From assembly GCA_963805305.1 (NCBI GenBank), contig CAWDTM010000002.1, forward strand, positions 124,001-188,000: a DNA stretch of 64,000 nucleotides, written 5' to 3'. Below, one piece after another: positions 33,294-41,299 of this stretch. The number at the start of each line of letters is the position of its first letter. Position 1 is the stretch's first letter. The notes beneath the pieces are model-generated. The model had not been told where the DNA came from and did not search any database. It was given only the letters and a program-made list of their open reading frames with translations. The translations under genes and the position numbers were made by a program. The DNA is from CAVXEH01 sp963805305. Its GTDB lineage: Bacteria > Chloroflexota > Limnocylindria > QHBO01.

Positions 33294-33910
33294 GCGACCT
33301 GGACCTGGAGCGACGCCTGGCCGATGCCGGCGCCCGCAGCCCGGCGCTCGACGCGCAGCGGCTCGCCGGGCGGCTGCAGCGCGCCGCCGCCGATGCCGGG
33401 CTTCTCGACGTGGCCTACGCCTCGCTGGATTCGCCGCTCGGCGAGCTCCTCGTGGCCGTGACGCCGCGCGGCCTGGTGCGGATCGCCTATCCCGGCGAGG
33501 GGGAGGAGCGCGTCCTCGAGGAGCTTGCCGGGCAGGTGTCCCCGCGCGTTCTCCGTGCCCCCGAGCGCACGGACGCGGTCCGCCGCGAGCTCGACGACTA
33601 CTTCGCCGGGCGCCTGCGCTCGTTCGACCTGCCGCTCGACTGGTCGCTGGTCCATGGCTTCGCGGTGGGCATCCTGCGCGCCACCGCGCGGGTTCCGTTC
33701 GGAAGCGTCGCCACCTACGGCGAGGTGGCCGCCGAGGCCGGGTCGCCGCGTGGAGCGCGGGCGGCCGGCAATGCCCTCCACGTCAACCCCATTCCCATCG
33801 TGGTGCCGTGCCATCGGGTCGTACCCGCCACCGGCGGCCTGGGTGGCTACGGCGGGGGCCAGGAGCGGAAGCGCTATCTCCTCGAGCTGGAGGGCGCCTC
33901 CCCGGCGTAG
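33290..33910 (+). CDS. ogt: Methylated-DNA--protein-cysteine methyltransferase
   Basis: 206 residues. The acceptor cysteine is Cys174 in VVPCHRVV, preceded by the helix-turn-helix recognition helix GSPRGARAAGNALHVNP and VPFGSVATYGEVA. It removes O6-alkyl groups from guanine in a suicide reaction. An extra N-terminal segment of about 40 helical, charged residues (DLERRLADAGARSPALD) precedes the ribonuclease-like domain. ATG overlaps the sigma factor stop, suggesting that alkylation repair is co-regulated with, or sensed by, this sigma factor. Confidence 0.9.
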   Translation: MSDLDLERRLADAGARSPALDAQRLAGRLQRAAADAGLLDVAYASLDSPLGELLVAVTPRGLVRIAYPGEGEERVLEELAGQVSPRVLRAPERTDAVRRELDDYFAGRLRSFDLPLDWSLVHGFAVGILRATARVPFGSVATYGEVAAEAGSPRGARAAGNALHVNPIPIVVPCHRVVPATGGLGGYGGGQERKRYLLELEGASPA

Positions 33911-33987
33911 CCTATCTGCAGACGGAGCGCAGGCCTGCGAGCGCTCCGCTGGTCTGCCGCGGCGCGGGTGCGATAATCGGCGGCAAC

Positions 33988-35502
33988 ATGACGCTCACCA
34001 AGAAGGGCGAGAGCCGCCCCGCCCCGGCATCCTGGGGGCTCGCCGCACGCGGCGGGATCCCGTGGGAGTACGCCCCGGCCCCCGAGTCCCGGGATCACGT
34101 CCGCATCGAGCCGGAGTACGGTCTCTTCATCGACAACGAGTTCCGCCCGGCGAAGCCGCGCAAGACGTTCGGGGTCATCAACCCCGCGACGGAGGAGCCG
34201 CTGGCGAAGGTCGCGCTCGCCTCGAAGGCCGATGTCGACCGCGCCGTGTCCGCGGCGCGGCGTGCCCACGACACCGTCTGGTCGCGCCTCTCCGGCGCGG
34301 AGCGCGCGAAGTACCTGTACCGCATCGCGCGCATCATGCAGGAGCGCTCGCGCGAGTTCGCGGTGGTCGAGACGCTGAACTCCGGCAAGCCCATCAAGGA
34401 ATCGCGCGACGTCGACGTGCCGCTCGCCGCGGCCCACTTCTTCTACTACGCGGGATGGGCGGACAAGATCGACTACGCCTTCCCCGGTCGGGTGCCGCAG
34501 CCCCTGGGTGTCGCCGCGCAGATCATCCCGTGGAACTTCCCGCTGCTCATGCTGGCCTGGAAGATCGCCCCGGCCCTCGCCTGCGGCAACACCGTGGTCC
34601 TCAAGCCCGCCTCGACGACGCCGCTGACGGCCTACCTGTTCGCCGATGTCGTCCGCCAGGCGGAGCTTCCGCCCGGCGTGGTCAACATCATCACCGGACC
34701 GGGCGCCATCGGCATGGAGCTCGTCCGTCATCCCGAGGTCAACAAGGTCGCCTTCACCGGCTCCACCGCGGTCGGCAAGCTGATCGCCCGCGCGGTGGCC
34801 GGGACGCGCAAGAAGGCAACGCTCGAGCTCGGCGGCAAGGCGGCGAACATCGTCTTCGACGACGCGCCACTCGACCAGGCCATCGAGGGGATCATCAATG
34901 GCATCTACTTCAACCAGGGCGAAGTCTGCTGCGCCGGCAGCCGGCTCTTCGTCCAGGAGAGCGTCTACGAGCCGCTCATCGCCAAGCTCAAGGCGCGGCT
35001 GGGGACCCTGCGGGTTGGCGATCCCATGGACAAGAACACCGACGTGGGTGCCATCAACTCGGCGGCCCAGCTCGCGAAGATCACCGAGCTCGTGGAGTCC
35101 GGCACGGCCGAGGGTGCGGAGATCTTCCAGCCGGAGTGCCAGCTTCCGGAGCGCGGCTTCTTCTTCCGGCCCACCCTGTTCACGGGGGTCTCCCAGAGCC
35201 ACCGCATCGCGCAGGAGGAGATCTTCGGACCCGTGCTCTCCGTCCTCACCTTCCGGACGCCCGACGAAGCGATCGAGAAGGCGAACAACACGCCCTACGG
35301 CCTGTCGGCCGGGGTGTGGACCGAGAAGGGCAGCCGGATCTTCAAGATGGTCGCCGCCATGCGCGCGGGCGTCGTGTGGGCCAACACCTTCAACCGCTTC
35401 GACCCCACCAGCCCGTTCGGCGGCTACAAGGAGTCCGGGTACGGGCGCGAGGGTGGGCTGGCGGGCCTGGCCGCCTACCTGCGGCTGGACGGGGAGCACT
35501 AG
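33988..35502 (+). CDS. Aldehyde dehydrogenase (NAD+)
   Basis: 504 residues. Complete catalytic set: Asn183 in IIPWNFPL, Glu280 in LELGGK, Cys314 in GEVCCAGSR, with the cofactor motif FTGSTAVGK and the C-terminal PFGGYKESGYGRE. It oxidises an aldehyde to the acid; the deoC context suggests acetaldehyde. GATAAT (33972-33977) ends 10 nt before the ATG with no Shine-Dalgarno. It is followed by an ALDH-like gene without the catalytic half. Confidence 0.93.
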   Translation: MTLTKKGESRPAPASWGLAARGGIPWEYAPAPESRDHVRIEPEYGLFIDNEFRPAKPRKTFGVINPATEEPLAKVALASKADVDRAVSAARRAHDTVWSRLSGAERAKYLYRIARIMQERSREFAVVETLNSGKPIKESRDVDVPLAAAHFFYYAGWADKIDYAFPGRVPQPLGVAAQIIPWNFPLLMLAWKIAPALACGNTVVLKPASTTPLTAYLFADVVRQAELPPGVVNIITGPGAIGMELVRHPEVNKVAFTGSTAVGKLIARAVAGTRKKATLELGGKAANIVFDDAPLDQAIEGIINGIYFNQGEVCCAGSRLFVQESVYEPLIAKLKARLGTLRVGDPMDKNTDVGAINSAAQLAKITELVESGTAEGAEIFQPECQLPERGFFFRPTLFTGVSQSHRIAQEEIFGPVLSVLTFRTPDEAIEKANNTPYGLSAGVWTEKGSRIFKMVAAMRAGVVWANTFNRFDPTSPFGGYKESGYGREGGLAGLAAYLRLDGEH

Positions 35503-35506
35503 ACCG

Positions 35507-36490
35507 ATGCCGACTCGTCGCACGACCACTGCCCAGCGCACCCGTCGCGCCTCCGTCCTGACGCCCCGGGATGCAGCGCCGCTGGCCACGACGAACGCCG
35601 CCGGCCGGTCCGGCGATCGGATCGGCGTGCGGAAGACCTACAAGCTCTATATCGGTGGCCAGTTCCCGCGCACGGAGTCCGGCCGCAGCTACGAGGTCTT
35701 CGACGCGCGCGGCGCCCTGCTCGCCAACGCGTGCCGCGGAACGCGCAAGGACATCCGCGAGGCCGTCCGTGCTGCGCGCAAGGCGCAGTCCGGCTGGGCG
35801 GCCCGCACCGCGTTCAACCGCAGCCAGATCCTGTACCGGATCGCCGAGCTGATGGAGGGTCGCCGCGAGCAGTTCATCGCCGAGGTGATGGCTGCCGAAG
35901 GGATCGGCCGCCGCCGCGCAGCCCGGCTCGTGGATGCGTCCATTGACCGCTGGGTCTGGTACGCCGGCTGGGCCGACAAGTTCAGCCAGGTGATCGGCAC
36001 GGTCAACCCGGTGAACGGCAGCTACTTCAACTTCAGCGTCCCCGAGCCCACCGGTGTCGTGGGCGTCATCGCGCCCGAGGATTCGAGCCTCCTGGGCCTG
36101 GTGAGCCGCCTGGCCCCGGTGATCGTCTCCGGCAACGCGGCGGTCGTGATCGCCAGCGAGTCACGGCCGCTTCCCTCGGTCACCCTCACCGAGGTGCTGG
36201 CCACGTCCGACGTGCCCGGCGGGGTCGTGAACCTGGTGACCGGGTTTCGCCGCGAGCTCGTCTCGCACCTGGCCGGCCACATGGACGTCAACGCCCTCGA
36301 CGCCTTCGGCCTGGCACCGGCCGAGTCGGCGGCGGTCGAGGAGCTCGGGAGCGAGAACGTCAAGCGTATCGCCAGGCCGCCGTTCGACGGGCTGGAGCGC
36401 TACGAGTGGCTCTCGGAGACGGCGCAGTCGCCGTACCTCATTGGTCTCTTCGTCGAGACCAAGACCGTCTGGCACCCCATCGGCGCCTGA
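35507..36490 (+). CDS. Truncated aldehyde dehydrogenase-like protein (pseudoenzyme)
   Basis: 327 residues. It is clearly an ALDH relative through the N-terminal and cofactor-binding domain (KLYIGGQFPRTESGR, ILYRIAELMEGR, VIAPEDSSLLGLVSRLAP, GNAAVVIASE, VNLVTG) but ends where the catalytic domain should begin. The PWNFP asparagine is replaced (APEDS), and there is no ELGGK glutamate, no catalytic cysteine and no C-terminal GGYK motif. The frame is intact and coupled 4 bp after the complete enzyme, so it seems a maintained partner rather than decay, perhaps a regulatory or scaffold subunit. Confidence 0.8.
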   Translation: MPTRRTTTAQRTRRASVLTPRDAAPLATTNAAGRSGDRIGVRKTYKLYIGGQFPRTESGRSYEVFDARGALLANACRGTRKDIREAVRAARKAQSGWAARTAFNRSQILYRIAELMEGRREQFIAEVMAAEGIGRRRAARLVDASIDRWVWYAGWADKFSQVIGTVNPVNGSYFNFSVPEPTGVVGVIAPEDSSLLGLVSRLAPVIVSGNAAVVIASESRPLPSVTLTEVLATSDVPGGVVNLVTGFRRELVSHLAGHMDVNALDAFGLAPAESAAVEELGSENVKRIARPPFDGLERYEWLSETAQSPYLIGLFVETKTVWHPIGA

Positions 36491-36499
36491 GCCGGCGCG

Positions 36500-37534
36500 C
36501 TAGAGCCAGCCACGCCGGCGGAAGAAGACGACGAGGGCCACGAGCATGACCGCCATGGCGACCACGACGCCCCAGAAGTAGGCGGGCGCCCTCGGATCCC
36601 CGGGGAATCCAACGTTCATGCCGAAGAACCCGGTCACCAGGGTCAGCGGCAGGAGGATGACCGTCACCGCGGTGAGGATCCGCAGCACGTCGTTGAGGCG
36701 GTGCGATAGAACCGACTCGTTCGTGCTCTCCAGGCCCTCCACGGACTCCTTGAAGTTCTCGAGCACGTCCCAGATCCGCTCGGAGGCATCGGTCAGGTCG
36801 TCGAAGTAGATGTCCAGCTCCTCGGGCAGGTAGCGCTGCTTGGCGCGCTCGAGGTCGCGGAAGACGAGCCGCTGGGGGCGGATCACGGCCCGGAAGTTGA
36901 TGATCTCCTGTTTCGCGTTGCTGATGTCCCGCACGATCTCGCGGCTGCGGCCCTCGAAGATGTCGTCCTCGATGCGGCGCAGCTTGCGCCCGAGCTGGCT
37001 GAGCATCGGGAAGCCTGCGTCCACGCAGCGGTCCAGGATCTCGTACAGCAGTCGGCCGGAGCCGTGGCTCATCACCTCGGCACGGAACTCGTCGCGAGCC
37101 GCGGCACGCTCGAACACGGCGCGAAGCGGGGGGATCGGCTCGTTCGGCAGGGTGATGACGTAGTCCGGACCCATGAAGACGTCGAGCTCCGCGGCGTCCA
37201 GGCGGCTCGTTTCCGCGTCGTAGGACGGGAACTGGATGACCCCGAAGAGGTACTCCGGATACGCGTCGAGCTTGGGGCGCTGGTTGCGGCTGGCCACGTC
37301 CTCGATATCGAGCTCATGAAAGCCGAAGTTCTCCGCCAGCCAGAGACGGTCCGCGAGGCGCGGCGACTCGATGTTGATCCAGCGCAGGCCGGGCGCCTCG
37401 ACGATCTCGGGCCGCGGCTCGAGCACGGGCTCGCTCTCCTGCCCCGGCAGCCCGGGGCGCGGCCGGCGTCGGAGACGGAGCGGCAGGGCACGCATCCCAC
37501 CCAGGGTCGCCGTGAGCGGGGTGCGCGGCTTCAT
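36500..37534 (-). CDS. corA: CorA-family magnesium/cobalt channel
   Basis: 344 residues. A large N-terminal cytoplasmic funnel domain, a long helix (ESVEGLESTNESVLSHRLNDVLRILT), then two membrane helices with the GMN pore motif (305-307) and a basic C-terminal end (FFRRRGWL). ATG at 37534 shares a base with the stop of the upstream NRAMP gene (TGATG). It forms a pentameric Mg2+ channel. Last gene of a three-gene metal operon. Confidence 0.92.
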   Translation of the reverse strand: MKPRTPLTATLGGMRALPLRLRRRPRPGLPGQESEPVLEPRPEIVEAPGLRWINIESPRLADRLWLAENFGFHELDIEDVASRNQRPKLDAYPEYLFGVIQFPSYDAETSRLDAAELDVFMGPDYVITLPNEPIPPLRAVFERAAARDEFRAEVMSHGSGRLLYEILDRCVDAGFPMLSQLGRKLRRIEDDIFEGRSREIVRDISNAKQEIINFRAVIRPQRLVFRDLERAKQRYLPEELDIYFDDLTDASERIWDVLENFKESVEGLESTNESVLSHRLNDVLRILTAVTVILLPLTLVTGFFGMNVGFPGDPRAPAYFWGVVVAMAVMLVALVVFFRRRGWL

Positions 37535-38844
37535 CAGGATCCCAGGGCACCAACGAGCGCGCTCGCGAAGAGCACCACGGTGAGGAGGGCCACCAGCCCG
37601 GTCAGTCCCCACCCCAGCACGTTGATCCACCGCGGGTTCGTGTGCACGCCCATGATCCGCGGATTGTTCGCCAGCCGCAGCATGAATACCAGGATGATGG
37701 GCAGCAGGATACCGTTCAGGTTCTGGCTCAGGATGATGAGACCGGTGAGGGGCATGCCGGGGATCAGCACCACGAGCGCACCGATGACGATCAGCGCCGT
37801 GTAGAGGCCCATGAAGACCGGCGCCTCGCGGAAGCGCCGCGAGACGCCGGATTCCCAGCCGAAGCTCTCGCAGACCGTGTAGCTCGTTGTCAGGGGCATG
37901 ACCGTGGCCGCCAGGACGGATGCGCCGAAAAGGCCGAAGGCGAAGAGCCCCTCCGCGAACCGCCCGGCCACCGGTGCCAGCGCCTGGGCCGCCTCCGCCG
38001 CATCCGTCAGCTGGAGCCCGCGACCGAAGAGGGTCACGGCGGTGACGACCACGATGAAGAGCGCAATCGCGTTGGTCCAGACACCACCGATGATGGCGTC
38101 GGCGCGCTCCAGGTTGAGCTCCTCGGGCCCGAGACCCTTGTCCGCGACGGACGACTGCAGGTAGAAGAACATGTACGGGGTCACCGTGGTGCCCACCGTG
38201 GCGACCATCAGGAGCAGCGTGTTCGGCTCCCAGCTGATCGAGGGCGTGACGAGCGCGTGCCCGACGTCGCCCCAGTTCGGTCCGGCCAGGAAGGCGCTCA
38301 CGATGTAGGCCACGAAGACGACCGCGACCGAGAGGAAGACCCGTTCGACGACGCGGTAGCTGGCGAAGACCACCAGCGCCCAGATGCCGGCGGCGACCAC
38401 CGGAACGACGACCCAGCGAGGGATGCCGAAGATCTCCAGGGCGGCCGCGGCACCGGCGAACTCCGCGGCGATGTTCGAGCCGTTGGCGACGAGCAGGACA
38501 ACCATGGCGAAGAGCGTCCAGCGGATCCCGAAGTCGTCGCGGATCAGGTCGCCCAGGCCCTGGCCTGAGACGGCGCCCATGCGGGCCGCCATCTCCAGGA
38601 CCACGACGAGCATGACCGTCGTGATGGGCAGGATCCAGAGGAACTGGAGTCCCGTCTGGGCACCGAGCACGGAGTACGTGAAGATGCCGCCCGCGTCGTT
38701 GCCCGCCAGGCCGGCGATGAGGCCGGGCCCCATCACCCCCAGGAAGGCGAGGATTCCGGTCCGATGGGTGCGGAAGTTGGGCAGGCGGTCGCGGAGCGAC
38801 CGCTGCGCGCGGCGAATCGGGCGGGGAACGGTGATGCGGGTCAC
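37534..38844 (-). CDS. NRAMP-family divalent metal transporter with altered metal site
   Basis: 436 residues with about eleven membrane helices. The TM1 motif DPGN of Mn/Fe NRAMPs is here D50-A-G-G53 (GLAGNDAGGIF), and the TM6 MPHN is T222-P-Y-M (GTTVTPYMFF). Thus the Asp remains but the Asn and the soft-metal Met ligand are lost. NRAMP-related Mg2+ transporters show a similar loss of the methionine, so Mg2+ is a reasonable guess, supported by the neighbours. Its start overlaps the stop of the soluble MgtE-like gene by 4 bp. Confidence 0.85.
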   Translation of the reverse strand: MTRITVPRPIRRAQRSLRDRLPNFRTHRTGILAFLGVMGPGLIAGLAGNDAGGIFTYSVLGAQTGLQFLWILPITTVMLVVVLEMAARMGAVSGQGLGDLIRDDFGIRWTLFAMVVLLVANGSNIAAEFAGAAAALEIFGIPRWVVVPVVAAGIWALVVFASYRVVERVFLSVAVVFVAYIVSAFLAGPNWGDVGHALVTPSISWEPNTLLLMVATVGTTVTPYMFFYLQSSVADKGLGPEELNLERADAIIGGVWTNAIALFIVVVTAVTLFGRGLQLTDAAEAAQALAPVAGRFAEGLFAFGLFGASVLAATVMPLTTSYTVCESFGWESGVSRRFREAPVFMGLYTALIVIGALVVLIPGMPLTGLIILSQNLNGILLPIILVFMLRLANNPRIMGVHTNPRWINVLGWGLTGLVALLTVVLFASALVGALGS

Positions 38845-40109
38845 CTTTCCTCGACCGGCTCGAAGACCTCCGGGAGCCGCTTCCGCCAGCCCTCGCCCAG
38901 CGCGCGCTCCATCGCGTCGTCGACGGTGACGACCCCCTGCATCCGGCCCGCGTCGTCGACGACCGGCAGAGCCAGCAGGTTGTATCGGGCTATGGCACGC
39001 GCCACCTCGTCGGCGTCGGTCTCCAGCGAAACCGAGATCGGCTCGGGCCGGGTGAACTCGGAGATGGTCGTCTCTGGCGTGGCGACGATCAGGCCGCGCA
39101 ACGTCACGGTGCCGACCAGGACCCCGTCCGCATCGGTCACATAGAGGTAGTACACGTGATCGGCGTCGGGACGAAGCTCGCGGAGGCGGTCGATCACCTG
39201 CTGGGCGGTCTCTTCCGACGAGACCGTGATGAAGTCGGTGGTCATCAGGCCGCCGGCCGTCTCTTCGCCGTAGCGCAGGAGCTCGCGGACCTCTTCGGCC
39301 TCTTCCGGCTCCATGAGGCTGAGCAGCTCCTGCTTGCGCTCCTCGGACAGGTCGGCGAGCAGGTCGGCGGCGTCGTCCGGCCCCATCTCCTCGAGGATGT
39401 CGGCCGCGGTCTCCAGTGGCAGCGCCTCGAGGACGTCGACCTGGTCCTCGGCGGAGAGCTCCTCGATCACGTCCGCGGCGCGCTCGTCATCGAGGGAGGC
39501 CAGGATCCCGGCTCGATCGCGCGGCGCCAGCTGTTCCACGATGTGGGCCACATCGGCGGGGTGCAGCGTCGAAAGGGCCTGGTGCGGGACGCGGAGCTTG
39601 AGCGAGCTGACGCTCGACTCCACCGGGTCGACATCCTCCCACTCGATGTAGTTCTCGATCGGAAGGTGCAGGGCGCGAGCCAGGCCCTCGCCGGGCCCGG
39701 ACAGGCCCAGGCGACGGAGGATCCCGGCCAGTCCGACATCGACCGCCACAAGGCGGAGGCGACCGCGGACCGGCGCCAGCTGGATGTCGTTGACCCGCAC
39801 GATCTTCCGGCCTTCGACATCCACGATCTGCTTGTCCTGCAGGTCGCGCCAAAGCCGGATCTCGTTCGGTCGCTGCCGGAAGGTGGTGATGTCGATGCTC
39901 GACGCGTGCAGCCGGGCACCACCGGCCTCGATCTGGTCGACGTCGCTCCAGGGAAGGAAGATCTCCCGTCCGCCCGCGACCCGCACGACAAGTCCGGTGA
40001 CCGGCGGGTACCGCTCGCCGAGGGCGACGATCAGGTCGCGGACCTTGCCGAACGGCTCGCCGGTCCGGTCCAGGACCGGCTTCCCGATGACCTGGCTCAG
40101 GAAGAGCAT
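38841..40109 (-). CDS. Soluble MgtE-type magnesium sensor module (PRC barrels, MgtE-N, CBS pair)
   Basis: 422 residues with no membrane segment. Residues 1-85 and about 90-165 look like PRC-barrel units (PVLDRTGEPFGKVRDLIV; KQIVDVEGRKIVRVNDI), 176-280 is the MgtE N-terminal superhelix (repeats of LAPRDRAGILASLDDERAADVIEELS type) and 284-405 is a CBS pair (MTTDFITVSSEETAQQVIDRL; YNLLALPVVDDAGRMQGVVT). In MgtE these domains sense Mg2+ and gate a covalently linked channel; here the channel domain is missing and the next gene encodes an NRAMP pore. GAGGTGG lies about 6 nt before the ATG. Confidence 0.9.
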   Translation of the reverse strand: MLFLSQVIGKPVLDRTGEPFGKVRDLIVALGERYPPVTGLVVRVAGGREIFLPWSDVDQIEAGGARLHASSIDITTFRQRPNEIRLWRDLQDKQIVDVEGRKIVRVNDIQLAPVRGRLRLVAVDVGLAGILRRLGLSGPGEGLARALHLPIENYIEWEDVDPVESSVSSLKLRVPHQALSTLHPADVAHIVEQLAPRDRAGILASLDDERAADVIEELSAEDQVDVLEALPLETAADILEEMGPDDAADLLADLSEERKQELLSLMEPEEAEEVRELLRYGEETAGGLMTTDFITVSSEETAQQVIDRLRELRPDADHVYYLYVTDADGVLVGTVTLRGLIVATPETTISEFTRPEPISVSLETDADEVARAIARYNLLALPVVDDAGRMQGVVTVDDAMERALGEGWRKRLPEVFEPVEER

Positions 40110-40330
40110 GGAATGACCACCTCGCTGTCGCGTCTCAACCGGTGGCGCGCGCGGGTGGTCGGAGGGTCGCGCAGGACGATCGCGTCGACGTTGACGCTAG
40201 GCGGTCGTCCTCCGGGGACCCGGGCGGCCGGAGCGCGCGCGTGGTTTGGGTCTACAGGAACCTGCGTCCACGGGTGCTTCGCGAGGGCCTCGTTGCGAGC
40301 TTGGCTGACTGACCCATGGCGCCGCGCCAT
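40097..40330 (-). CDS. Possible leader peptide of the magnesium operon
   Basis: An ATG at 40330, 12 nt downstream of the TAGAAT element (40348-40343), opens a 77-codon frame rich in Pro and Arg (segments such as HPWTQVPVDPNH, GGRPPS and RDPPTT). It ends at 40097, inside the first codons of the MgtE-like gene. Pro-rich and Asp-Pro leader peptides control Mg2+ transporter genes in enterobacteria, so the idea is attractive, but the composition also fits a chance frame in GC-rich DNA and no Shine-Dalgarno is seen. Confidence 0.25.
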   Translation of the reverse strand: MARRHGSVSQARNEALAKHPWTQVPVDPNHARAPAARVPGGRPPSVNVDAIVLRDPPTTRARHRLRRDSEVVIPCSS

Positions 40331-40348
40331 CGGGCCGGGCACATTCTA
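40110..40348 (-). promoter_or_regulatory. Promoter and long 5' leader of the magnesium operon
   Basis: On the minus strand TTCCGA (40371-40366), 17 bp, TAGAAT (40348-40343) would start transcription near 40336 and give a leader of about 225 nt, the longest in the window after the B12 riboswitch. It contains GGCGCGGCGCC and CGAGGCCCTCG self-complementary segments. I do not recognise a known M-box or Mn riboswitch consensus. Confidence 0.4.
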
Positions 40349-40385
40349 GCCCGCCCGGCAGTCGATCGGAACCCCGCAAATCCGC

Positions 40386-41024
40386 TCAGTGCTCGGCGCC
40401 GGCGAGGCTCTCCGCTCGCGCCCTGGCCCGATGGCGCGCCACCTTGGCCTGGTTGCCGCAGGTGCGCATGTCGCACCAGCGGCGCCGGCCGGTCGGGGAG
40501 CGGTCAACGAAGATCTCGCGGCAGCCGTCGTTCGCGCAGATCCGCAGCCGGGTGGGGTCATCCTCCGACAGGAACGAGGCGAAGGAGCCCGCGATCGTGG
40601 CCCGTGCCTGGTCGAGGCGATCGCCGACCTGCGCCACGGAGTAGCGGGCGTCGTTCGCATCCACCTGCAGCTGGTGATAGTGCAGCCCGTGTCGCAGGAC
40701 GTGATTGAGCTGGCGGATCTGGTCCCGCGTCGGTCGTGCACCCGCGGAAAGGCGCGTGGCGATGGCGGCGAGCAGACCGCGGAGGTAGCGGAAGCGCTCC
40801 AGTCGGCGAGCCGCCTCGCCGGTGTCATGGGCAAGGCGCTGCCCCTCCGCCGCGCGCGCCCGGTCGCTGATGAGGCCGCGCTCGCGCAGCCAGACGAGGA
40901 GCGCATCGACGTCGGGAAGATGCTCCACGGGCTCGCCACGCTCGTAGACCAGGGTGTTCGCGAAGTCCACGAACAGGTCGTCCGAACGCTGCGGTTCGAT
41001 GATCACGTCGCTGCTGATCGGCAT
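40386..41024 (-). CDS. CGNR zinc-finger transcriptional regulator
   Basis: 212 residues. An N-terminal helical ligand-type domain (DDLFVDFANTLVYERG...) leads to the C-terminal CGNR zinc finger with Cys163, Cys168, Cys184 and Cys189 (CANDGC, RWCDMRTCGNQAKVARHR). CGNR proteins are thought to bind DNA as stress or metabolite regulators. On the minus strand TATACT (41040-41035) ends 10 nt before the ATG. It is divergent from two tiny genes across a region with repeated GTTAC sites that it may bind. Confidence 0.85.
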   Translation of the reverse strand: MPISSDVIIEPQRSDDLFVDFANTLVYERGEPVEHLPDVDALLVWLRERGLISDRARAAEGQRLAHDTGEAARRLERFRYLRGLLAAIATRLSAGARPTRDQIRQLNHVLRHGLHYHQLQVDANDARYSVAQVGDRLDQARATIAGSFASFLSEDDPTRLRICANDGCREIFVDRSPTGRRRWCDMRTCGNQAKVARHRARARAESLAGAEH

Positions 41025-41112
41025 GTCTGTAACCAGTATAGAGCCCTTGACAAGTTACAGCTTGTTGAATACAATCTGCCATGTAACCCGTTAACCCGCA
41101 AACACAAGTTAC
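41025..41112. promoter_or_regulatory. Divergent promoter region with repeated GTTAC/GTAAC sites
   Basis: Unusually AT-rich for this genome. The plus strand has the best promoter of the window: TTGACA (41047-41052), 17 bp, TACAAT (41070-41075). The minus strand has TATACT (41040-41035) for the CGNR gene. ACAAGTTAC occurs twice as a direct repeat (41050-41058 and 41104-41112), GTAAC at 41029-41033 and 41083-41087, and TAACCCGTTA (41084-41093) is a short palindrome. The spacing around both promoters suggests operators, probably for the CGNR protein. Confidence 0.65.
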
Positions 41113-41138
41113 GACGACGCCGTGGAGGCACGATTCTC

Positions 41139-41249
41139 ATGTTCCTGCTCGTGATCCTGCTGCTGCTCGTGCTGCTCGATCTCGCAGCCGTGCGCTCGGG
41201 TGCCGACACCCGTCCGTCCATCGGGGATTACCCGACCCGATCGATCTGA
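41139..41249 (+). CDS. Tiny single-helix membrane protein
   Basis: 36 residues: one hydrophobic helix (MFLLVILLLLVLLDLAAV) and a polar tail of 18 residues. ATG 41139 has GGAGG (41124-41128) 10 nt upstream and lies about 55 nt downstream of the TTGACA/TACAAT promoter. Real promoter, ribosome-binding site and a clean membrane helix support a gene despite its size. Function unknown; small membrane proteins often modulate transporters or sensor proteins. Confidence 0.6.
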   Translation: MFLLVILLLLVLLDLAAVRSGADTRPSIGDYPTRSI

Positions 41250-41299
41250 TCATCAGCTGCCCGGGCCATGGACCTGGGCTGTATCTGCCAGGAGGCACC

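Noticed and set aside
33874..35589. A 571-codon minus-strand frame opposite the aldehyde dehydrogenase
   Set aside because: Shadow; catalytic ALDH residues are on the plus strand.
40110..40340. M-box or yybP-ykoY riboswitch in the Mg-operon leader
   Set aside because: A GCCATGGGTCA stretch recalls part of the M-box, but the other conserved blocks are missing.
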